Positions 36,300 through 44,700 of a DNA stretch of 64,000 bases are shown here, one piece after another (the stretch's first letter is position 1; every line of letters begins with the position of its first letter). Under the pieces are notes generated by a model. That model did not search any database, had not been told where the DNA came from, and saw nothing but the letters and a program-made list of their open reading frames with translations. The position numbers and the translations under genes were made by a program. Origin of the DNA: Rhynchopus euleeides (lineage: Eukaryota; Euglenozoa; Diplonemea; Diplonemida; Diplonemidae). The stretch spans positions 124,001 to 188,000 of the forward strand of contig OY723253.1 in assembly GCA_963210315.1 (NCBI GenBank). Reading direction: 5' to 3'.

Positions 36300-37552
36300 G
36301 ATGGAAGTCTCCTGTATAAATACAGGGTTCGGGGTTACCACGAGTGTAACGCAGATACGTGCAGGTGTGTCAAGAGAGTGTGCAGCTCACAGCAGTTCCG
36401 CATCCTCCTCCTGGTTGCTGAACTCCACAGTCCTAGGACGACGAAGAGGACGACGAGGGTCGACGTAGGCTTATCTTACGCTACGGCAGGGGTGGACTCA
36501 GCCACCCCGGGGGCAGGTTGAACAGGTTGTGTGGTTCCACTGATCAACATGTAGGTCGGCCTGTCTGATAAGACTCAGCCACCCTGCGGGTCAAGTGATT
36601 ACAAAAGGGTGCCTATTTGACCAAAAGGCAAAATTTCCTCCCGCCATGCTCCCGTACCACAGAGGCTGTTGTGTTTTGCCTCTGTGTATGCGTACGTTTT
36701 GCGATGACGGGGTGTGGAACCTGGCGTAGACCGAGCTACAACCAGGAACCAACGGCCCAACTCGGCGCCGTGGGTCAATTTTTGTGAAAAGGCCTTGACC
36801 AGAGGCATCCCCCTAACACTAAATTTGCTCTGTTTCACCTGAACCGACCAACCAGGCACCGTGAGGAGGCATCAGAGCCCCTCGTGGACAGCCGCAGCAC
36901 CCTTCCTTTACTAACGTCAGGTTCACCACTAGCACGAAGCATCACTGTTTTACGTCAGGTATGGCAAATGCCCACCCAAGGAAGTCGAGGAGTTTGAGCC
37001 GTTGGAAGTTACCAGAGGGACAAGCAAGAGGGATCTGCAAGCAGTGATGTCTGTTGTACCCTTGGACCACATTAAACTCAAACTGAACCCTCAGTCGTCC
37101 TTGATCGCCCGACAAGGTTCCTTTCAGCTTTCTAACAGATGGGTACTGCAACTGTCCAACTATCTACAGACTCACATCCCAGAAGGTGCAGTCCAGGTTC
37201 CACAGAGCAAATTAAATGTTAGCATTTCTGCACAACTACCGGTACGCAAATCGCAGCGGCGGTGGAAGTGACTGACTCGAAAACGGCGAGGTATCAGTCT
37301 TGACGCTGGAAAATTCCGTTCGGAAATACCAAACACATCCACAGAAAGTGGAAGGAATGGGCGCCAAGATGATGCGAACGATTTTTGGGGGGGGGAGGGG
37401 GTGGACTGCTCTGTATCGTGATACCCGCGAGGGCAACCAAATGCAGAACAGGGAGGCACAGGCGCACACACGAAGGCAGCACACAAGTGGCAAGTGGCAG
37501 GGGCTGGGGTCTGGGGCTGGGGCGCCGCGCGATTCGCTTCTCCTGACTTCCA
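36300..37552. other. Interior of LTR-like element, no gene
   Basis: No domain-bearing ORF on either strand. A short hairpin GGGGTGGACTCAGCCACCCC lies at 36489-36508. Base composition is more AT-rich than the gene clusters. Confidence 0.4.
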
Positions 37553-37735
37553 GACTCTCGGTCAGGAGAGTGGGTGCCCCTCGGGCAGGGTAGAATGCTG
37601 CGTCTCTCGGACGGTCAGATCGTGTGTCCCTCAGTCAGGAGAGGAGGTCTCGGTCGCTAAAAACGCGCCCCCTCGGGCAGAGTGGTTGTGTCATCGCTGT
37701 TGTGTCACACCAATTGCCTCTCGGGCGGTGTGTCT
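37553..37735 (+). repeat. Diverged copy of the 84-bp minisatellite
   Basis: Contains ACTCTCGGTCAGGAGAGTGG and GTGCCCCTCGGGCAG, then degraded units ending GCCTCTCGGGCGG just before the right 243-bp repeat. It shows that the minisatellite once reached or was copied to the right border. Confidence 0.7.
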
Positions 37736-37982
37736 TTTTTGATTTGACAACTCCGGTTTGGTGTACCTCGATGAGCTTACCTTACCTTGTCGTCGGACAC
37801 AACATATCATCGTTGTCCCAAACCCCGTAACCCACGTGAAGTGGATCATCTGAAGTGCAGAATGAGGTGGAGCAGGTGGAGCACGAAACATAAGTAAACC
37901 ATAGCAAGAGAGGCCAGCAGCAGTCCCGAGTCCATCGCGTTCCTCGTAGCATTTCCCGTACCACACAGGTGTGTTATGTGCA

Positions 37983-38731
37983 AAAAAAAACAAAACAAAG
38001 CTCCAAACATTCAACCCTTCCCAAAGACCCAAGAACATCTGACCACGCAAGCTGACGCTGTGGTGAAACACTGCAGGGACATTGGAAGGAGCACACAGCC
38101 ACACGGTCCTCACAGTCAACGGGGCCTCTTCTGGCAGAGAAGTGAGTCGACACCCAATGAAACAGCCCATCACCCACCCCCCAACCCACACCAACAGATG
38201 CCACACACCGAAATGCAAATATCACGGAGTTCTGTTGTTTGGCACTCCCCAGAGGCACTTTCATCAATAACCCCCCCCTACACACACAGGTGCCGAGAGA
38301 CACATCTGGTGAATAGCTAAAGGGAACCACCCATCCCAACAGGGCGCGTCGCGATGGACACGCCACGGCACGACAGGACACGGCACGCACAAGGCAGGGG
38401 AGGGAGGAAGGAGGGAACCAGCAGCAGTGACGTGGATGGCACCCCTCACGGGACGCCACACAGCCACATCTGAGGCGCAGGAGGGGGGGGGAGGGGAATC
38501 GGTCTGGAATGCCGAATCCTTCTTCGGAATGGCAAACGTGCTTGCCGCTTGGTTGGGCACGGGCCTGCTTGTGGGCACATCTATGTGTGTGGTGTCACAG
38601 GATCACGCTGCCCGCAGCCTTCTCCTTCTCCCGTGACCCTGGGACAGATTTTAGCAGAATACAACGAGGTAGATGGGGGGTAGATCAGGTAGACAGGCAC
38701 AATGCTGAGGCCCTCTCTCCACTGAACTGGC
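37983..38731. other. Spacer between LTR-like element and LINE
   Basis: An A-rich run (37982-37990) directly follows the right 243-bp repeat. No gene recognised. It ends in the (CT)n tract that is the tail of the minus-strand LINE. Confidence 0.4.
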
Positions 38732-38810
38732 CTCTCTTCTCTCTCTCTCTCTCTCTCTCTCTCGTATGCTTATAGTGTGAATATCCCCGAAACGAAAATA
38801 CTCGCACCCC
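38732..38810 (-). repeat. LINE 3' terminal motif plus (GA)n tail, copy 1
   Basis: Minus strand reads GTATTTTCGTTTCGGGGATA, TTCACACTATAAGCATACG, then about 32 bases of GA repeat. The same motif recurs at 41341-41400 and 59242-59316. Confidence 0.85.
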
Positions 38811-38821
38811 AAGGGTGTCGT

Positions 38822-41338
38822 CTACTTAACTACGCGGGCCCGCGGCCCGGTAGACTCCCCTTGTTTGAGAGAGGAGCTGCTCTGGTGGGGTGAGGGAAGT
38901 GACACAGGAGGAGGAGGAGGCGCAGGCGCCACACGGTCTGTAGCGCCCGGTGACGCGCTACGTGAGGAAGGAGGATTAAGGTAGGCCCGGAAGCCTGTAG
39001 GCGCGTGCGGTGACCGCGCACGGGCGGAGGAGGAAGAGGCACCAGAACGGGGCCTTTGGGGAAGGGCTGCGTCAACGGACACGCCGTCGGGAGGGGAGGT
39101 AGTAGGAGAAGGTGGGTCCGGATCAGCGGCGCCCACGTCAGCGTCAGCGTCAGCGGTGGGGATCACGTGGTCGACCCTAGGCCTTTGGGCAGGCAGTGCC
39201 GGGGTGGAACCGGTATGCGCCTCTAAGGCGGTGCGCTTCAGCTGCGCCACGGCGGGGATGGATGGCCTGACGCCGTCGGGTGAGAGCCTCCTACGAGGCT
39301 GCATCAGGTGGCGGTGGGGTGAGCCCGGGGAGCACACGGTATGGGCCAGCCTCTTCAGGATAACTGGAGGGGTGGCGGGCTCGGGAGTAGCGGGACACGG
39401 GGTCGCTTCAGGGGAGGGCTGAGGCGCAGGCACACGGGGTGGCGTGGTGGAGGGAAGATCCCCCACGGTAGGCGCAGTCGCCTCTGGGAAGGGCGGGGTT
39501 GGCGGCACATGGGGCGGCGGGGTGGGGGCGTCTGCCTCCACAGGCGTCGCAGGGGCGGGAGGGGCGTGGTGGCCCTTCTTGCAGCAAGCGGTGGGGCGTC
39601 TGTCATCCAGCTCAGGCAGAGAGGCGCAGACCCCGCAGGGGGGCAGGTCATGGTCGCGGCAGCCGTGGTGGCCACGCTTGCAGCACATGTTGGAGGAGCT
39701 GCAGGTGCCGCAGCGGAGCAGCCGGTGCGTGCTGCAGAACTGCACGGGCAGTCCGTCATCCTGGCGGTGGTGGGCCCGGCAGCAGTCTTCCATTCGCAGG
39801 GTTCGGTTGTGCCCCGCCGCGTCGCAGTCATGGCACTTGGGCTTGGAGTGGGCCCTGCAGACGTTGCGAGCCAGCACCTCCGAACGGGGGGCATAGCGCT
39901 CAGCGCCGCACGGCGCCGACCTCGGGCTGACCGTGTCGAGGGGGTCACGGGTGGGGGCTACGGGAGTAGGGTCCCACTGTTCGCTTCGCGTGTCCCGGTC
40001 GGGCACCTCGGTATACGACGGGGTAAGGTCCAGGCCCCACGACTTGCTCGAGGCCCAGTGGATCGCGCGGGGAATCTGCTCGATCAGGATACGGGTGGTG
40101 AGCCCGTGGCAGGCAAAGCGGGGGCGCGGCTCAAGACCGCCCCAGACTTCCTTCACCCCCACCGCGCGGAGGCAGTAGACACGCGAGACAAACGCGCCAG
40201 GCAGGGGCGCGCGGAGGTTAACTGCTTCACACTGGGAGACAAGGTATTTCAACATCTGCCCCATCATGCGTCCACGCATGTTGAGTGGGGCGGGCTGGGT
40301 TCCTGCCGGGGCGCCAGTAGCGATCGGGCAGACGTCGAGCCCGGAGAAGACCTCGAAGTCGATGGCGAGCTCGCAGAAGGAGATGGACCCCTCCCTCGTC
40401 CAGGTGAGACGACCGAGCCAGGCCCGCAGGGCACGCATGATGCACTCTCCGTGAGTCCAGCGGGGTGGGTTGTCCGGCAGTGAGGCCAGGTCGGACTGGT
40501 GGGGCGCAGCGGGTCGCGCTAGCGCTGCGTCCCACGCGCAAACAGTGGGGGATACCCCGAGGCGCTCACGTTCCAGCACATCTCTGCGGGCGACTATCGT
40601 GCTCATTAGGTGGTGCAGGTCCTTCGCCCGCACCGTACCGGATAGGGGTTTCGGTATGATGCCCCAGTTGGCTAGGCAGGGCGGCCATGAGAGGCGCTCC
40701 TCACAGAGACCCGCGTACCGCTCCCGGGCACGGACGTCGTTGTGGGCAGGGCATTCCCAGAAGAGATGCGTGACGGTTTCGGGGGAGCCCGTATCGCAAT
40801 TCCGGCAGAGGCGGTCGCTACCCGGCTCCGGCTGTGTTGCTGTGAGGGGTAGGGGCACCTCACCCGAGTCGTCGAGGACATCGAACTCGGACGGGGCTGA
40901 GCTCGACGAGTCGTCGTCATCATCGGTGTCACCGGCAGCGTCGCCGTCCGCGGTTGCTGTGGCGTGGTCGGCAGCGGTCACAGGAGGTGGAGTAGGAGCG
41001 GTCGAGCGCTCGGCCTCCGGCCCGTCAGGCCCGGAGTCCGTCGCAGCCCCAAGCTTATTGCGTCCCCAGCGGTCTGCCAGGAACACGCCCCCAACAATAA
41101 TGCAGCGCATCGCAGCGGCGAGCACAGGATCCCCACATGATTGCCAGAAGTCGTTTGTCAGCACGGTGTCAACGCCGTCCTCCACACCGCCGAAGGAGGG
41201 TCTGGAGATAGCAAGCCTTCGCCAGATGTTGTGACGCAGCGCCTCGCGTAGCACATGGTTCCGTGCCGCCACTTCGAGTGAAAGCAGTGGTTCGGAACCT
41301 CCTGGAGCAGATATGAGGGAAACATCGTCGCCGCAGGT
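38822..41338 (-). CDS. C-terminal part of LINE polyprotein: zinc knuckle plus triplicated Cys/His module
   Basis: 5'-truncated ORF; upstream in-frame residues come from the GA repeat (Arg-Glu). Near the N-terminus RNHVLREALRHNIWRRLA and later CRNCDTGSPETVTHLFWEC (C-x2-C-x8-H-x4-C) match the post-RT zinc-binding region of LINE reverse transcriptases. A middle domain (CIMRALRAWLGRLTWTREG ... FEVFSGLDVCPI) is unrecognised. Then three consecutive Cys/His modules of the form C-x2-H-x4-C-x2-C-x(7-18)-CC-x2-HH occur (starting CRAHSKPKCHDC, CSTHRLLRCGTC and CRDHDLPPCGVC, each closed by CC-x2-HH), probably three zinc sites. The tail is Pro/Ser-rich. TAG stop. Confidence 0.7.
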   Translation of the reverse strand, partial: TCGDDVSLISAPGGSEPLLSLEVAARNHVLREALRHNIWRRLAISRPSFGGVEDGVDTVLTNDFWQSCGDPVLAAAMRCIIVGGVFLADRWGRNKLGAATDSGPDGPEAERSTAPTPPPVTAADHATATADGDAAGDTDDDDDSSSSAPSEFDVLDDSGEVPLPLTATQPEPGSDRLCRNCDTGSPETVTHLFWECPAHNDVRARERYAGLCEERLSWPPCLANWGIIPKPLSGTVRAKDLHHLMSTIVARRDVLERERLGVSPTVCAWDAALARPAAPHQSDLASLPDNPPRWTHGECIMRALRAWLGRLTWTREGSISFCELAIDFEVFSGLDVCPIATGAPAGTQPAPLNMRGRMMGQMLKYLVSQCEAVNLRAPLPGAFVSRVYCLRAVGVKEVWGGLEPRPRFACHGLTTRILIEQIPRAIHWASSKSWGLDLTPSYTEVPDRDTRSEQWDPTPVAPTRDPLDTVSPRSAPCGAERYAPRSEVLARNVCRAHSKPKCHDCDAAGHNRTLRMEDCCRAHHRQDDGLPVQFCSTHRLLRCGTCSSSNMCCKRGHHGCRDHDLPPCGVCASLPELDDRRPTACCKKGHHAPPAPATPVEADAPTPPPHVPPTPPFPEATAPTVGDLPSTTPPRVPAPQPSPEATPCPATPEPATPPVILKRLAHTVCSPGSPHRHLMQPRRRLSPDGVRPSIPAVAQLKRTALEAHTGSTPALPAQRPRVDHVIPTADADADVGAADPDPPSPTTSPPDGVSVDAALPQRPRSGASSSSARARSPHAPTGFRAYLNPPSSRSASPGATDRVAPAPPPPPVSLPSPHQSSSSLKQGESTGPRARVVK

Positions 41339-41340
41339 CT

Positions 41341-41416
41341 CTCTCTCTCTCTCTCGCATGCTTGAAGTGTGAATATCCCCGAAACGAAAATAATCGCACC
41401 TCTTTCTCTCTCTCTC
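41341..41416 (-). repeat. LINE 3' motif plus (GA)n, copy 2 (insertion site of the LINE)
   Basis: Same motif and orientation as at 38732-38810, flanked on both sides by GA repeat. The truncated LINE starts right after this GA run, so this copy looks like the tail of an older element that served as target. Confidence 0.75.
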
Positions 41417-41795
41417 AACCCCACACTGCAGCACCGGGCCTATAGACACGGGGATCGCAGCAGTGGCACAAAACAATAACGCCAACAGGGACTAAAAGGG
41501 GAAGGCGCTGCCAGCCCTGCGCCCTCTGCGCGAAGTGGCACTCAGGGCGGTGAGGCTAGGGAAGGCCGGCAGCAGGATGTGGCTGACGCATGCAGGGGAG
41601 GGAGGTTGCGTGACTCCCGAGAATTTCCAGAGAGGCTGCTCTCTGGAGATCCGGGGGTTTTGGGCCTCACTGCTTCAAAGCAACGGGGGGGGGCGGTATG
41701 GCAAAGGCTTTCAGGCTCCACCCACCCATGCCCCTTGTCCCCTGCAGAAGATAAAACGGTGCACGCTGCCTGTGTGTGTGCTGTGTATGGCAGCC

Positions 41796-44700
41796 TCAGC
41801 TGCCATAGGTGTAGACAGCTTCCTTTGTCTCGACAACGTGCCACATATACCATGTCCCGATGGTGCGGTACGGCCGCCAGCACTTTGCAATCGCATGCAG
41901 CTCGTCTGGACTGGGGAGATACTGCACCTGGGTTTCGCTGCGTGAATCATGCGGGCTAAGTCCATACAGCTTCTGGAAGGCCTGGCGGACAGCGAGGTCG
42001 CCGACCGGCAGCACGTCGTGGCGCCCCAGCTTGAACATCATGAACATGTGGCTCGACCATTCGCCCATTCCCTTGATTGAGCAGAGGGCTGCCAGCACGT
42101 CTTTGTCGGACATCTCGCTGAGCTTCTCATCGGACAGGTCGCCTGAGGCAAACTTCTCACACACGTTGCGGATGTACGACACCTTGCGTGCGGAAAGGCC
42201 TGCGCTGCGGAGCGTGTTGTCGTCAGCCCCCTGCAGGGCCTCCAGCGTGACCTCCCCGCCCAGCGTAGCCATCAGCTTAGCCATGATGGAGCTGGCGGCC
42301 TTCATGCTGATCTGCTGGAAGATGATGGAGCGCACCAGCGACTTGAGGGCAGGGTCGTTGCCCAGCTCGCTGACCATGTCTGTCGGGGGGCCGACGGCGG
42401 CGATGACCGTTGCGAGCTTGCTGTCACGCTGAGTGAGCCACTCCAGCGCCCGCACCGCCGACTCATTCGTGATGCGCGTGGGGACAGCAGGCAGCTGCGC
42501 CTCTTCCTCCTCCTCGCGCTGCTTCTGAGCGGCCTTCTCATCTGCGATGCGCTTCTTCTCTGCCTCGCGCTGCTCTTTGGTCAGGCGCCTCGGTGCTGCG
42601 GTGCTGGGTGAGGCAGAGCTCTGCGAGCCGGAGCGCGTGGATGTGGTGCGGGCGCGCTTCGGGCTTGGCGCACTGCCCTCAGTGGAGGTGGTGGCGGTGG
42701 AGCTGGTGGGTTCCTCGGCTTCGGCAGGCGCGGTCACCTCCACCCCGTCGCTGCCTAGCTGCTGGTGGAATGCGTCGGCCAGTGACCCAGTGATGTGGTC
42801 CTCATCCTTAGCCTTCCCGCCCTGTGCACCACGGCGGGGCACAACGCGCTTGGGTGCACTCAGGGAGGCCTCGATAGCGCGCTCGTGGAACAACCGGCTC
42901 AGCGGGTCGATGTACTGTCGGAAGAAGGCGCCGCACAGGCGGATGTTCGCAGCCTCCACCTCCTCGATGGTGTTCTGTGCGTACAGCACACACAGCACCA
43001 GCTCTTTGGTCTCCTGCCCAGGCCTGTCGACGCGGCCCTTCATCTGCTCGATCAGGTCGCCTGGCTGAGGGCGGCACACAATGCAGTTGGCCTCCTTCTG
43101 GAGGTTGAGGCCGTAGGCACCTCGCTGTGTCGTGACTGCCAGCGGGCCGCTATCCTTCGGAGCAGACGCGGTGCCTGCGTTCCACGTGCGCGTGCCCGGC
43201 ACAGCGGCCTTCAGCCCGTCCAGCTCCCTCTCCGAGTTCGCGAAGAGCAGCACGTGCCGCCCCTCCTCCTTCAGGCGGCGGCACTCCTCGCGCGCTGCGT
43301 CCATCAGGTCCTTCGGCTCCCACAACTCCCGCAGCACCTGTTTCAGCTCGCCGTACACAAGACGTGCGTCCTTCTGGGCGCGTGCCGCTGCCGAAAGCCG
43401 TGCTTGGTATACATTCATTGTTTGCTCAGGCAGCGCGACAGGCACGAAGTGCAGACGCCACGACCTGACGCGCTCCGGCAGGTAGCAGATGATGTGCTCT
43501 GCAAGCAGGGCAGGCAGGTATGCCTCTGTGCGGGGTAGGGCGGACCGCAGCATGCGGATCATGTAGAACAGCTTCGACATGCGCGAGCGGAACAGCGTCG
43601 CTGAGAGCATCAGCACACCGCACCTGCTGGCGGACACAGCACGCCATGCCTCTGCCGTCTGCAGCGCTGAGTCGTTCTGCACGGAGAGGCACTCGTCAAT
43701 CACCACCAGGTCCCACCCAGGCTGCCCCACGAAGGGCTTGTCGCGCAGCCGCCCGAGCGTGCTGATGACCAGCGTGTTGGCGTCCACCTTCCCCACCTTG
43801 GCACCGCGCTTCGTGCTGGGGTGGGCAGTGGGCGGCTTCCCAGCGTTGCTGACGCCGCGTGAGATGAGGTAACCCGTCTGCTGCTGCGCCACCACATGCA
43901 GGCCGCGTGTGTGCAGCAGGGCCTGCTGGACCCACTCCCCGATGAGGTCGGTGTTGGGCACCAGCACCAGGAAGCCGTGCCGCCGCAGGCGCCGCTCGCG
44001 CATCCACTTCGCCACCTCCGCACAGCAGGCCACAGCGGAGAGCGTCTTGCCCGCACCCACGGCAGAGGCGTCGGCAAAGCCGCGCTTCCCGACAGAGATA
44101 CCCTCCAGCACACGCTGCACCGCCTCGCTCTGGTGGCTCCAAAGGTTGGTCGTGACCTCAGGCACCTCCTCTGTGGTGGCGTCGGCTGCCTCCGCCTCGT
44201 CCTCGAAGCTGAAGAGGCTCTCGTCGTCGTCAGCCTCCTGCATCGCAGTGTGGAAGCCTTCGCCGTCGTCGTAGGAGCCGAAGGCAAGCAGGCTGATGGT
44301 GCGCTGCAGGTGCACATACTGCGCCCCCTTCTGGTCCAGCTTGAAGCGCAACTCGCCAGACCGTGTCAGCGCCATGGGGTAGAGGGCATGCAGTGTGTAC
44401 AGCACTCGCAGGAGCACGCCCTCCGTCAGCTGCTGCAGCGCGGCACCGGTCTTCGTCCCGTCGCGTGAGCATTTGCTGACATCCACGGTGCTGCCTTCCC
44501 TTGTGGCCAACTTGATGGCCAGGTCGCGCCACACAGCCTTCGGGAGCTGCGAGTGCTCTGCGATGTGCTGCCATTCGTAGACATCGTTGCGTGAGAGGTT
44601 CGACGCGCGGAAGTGCTCCGCAAAGCGGTGCAGCTCTTCGAACATGAGTGTGGGGTTGGGGTGCTCGTTGCCGGGGGTGTAGAGTGCAGCGCTCACAAGC

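Larger units (their letters stand above)
33917..37982. mobile_element. Candidate non-autonomous LTR-type element
   Basis: Two direct repeats, 33917-34159 and 37740-37982, are each 243 bp and look identical. Both start TGATTTGACAACTCC and end TTATGTGCA, i.e. TG...CA as LTRs do. The 3.6-kb interior codes for no gag or reverse transcriptase that I can see and contains the 84-bp minisatellite. I found no clear target-site duplication, so segmental duplication is an alternative. Confidence 0.5.
38732..41340 (-). mobile_element. 5'-truncated non-LTR retrotransposon (LINE) with (GA)n tail
   Basis: Read on the minus strand: coding region (stop at 38822-38824), then a 3' terminal motif (38764-38810; GGGGATATTCACACT, then AAGCATACG) and a (GA)n tail (38732-38763). 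The 5' end abuts a second copy of the same motif plus (GA)n at 41341-41400 in the same orientation. This fits a 5'-truncated copy inserted at the tail of an older element. No YxDD reverse-transcriptase core remains. Confidence 0.7.

Noticed and set aside
35047-36468. Long plus-strand ORFs of 270-470 codons
   Set aside because: Their sequence is the 84-bp minisatellite (28-residue period) read in three frames; the open frames follow from repeat length, not coding.
33917-37982. Full retrotransposon with gag-pol
   Set aside because: No reverse transcriptase, integrase or protease motifs occur between the 243-bp repeats.
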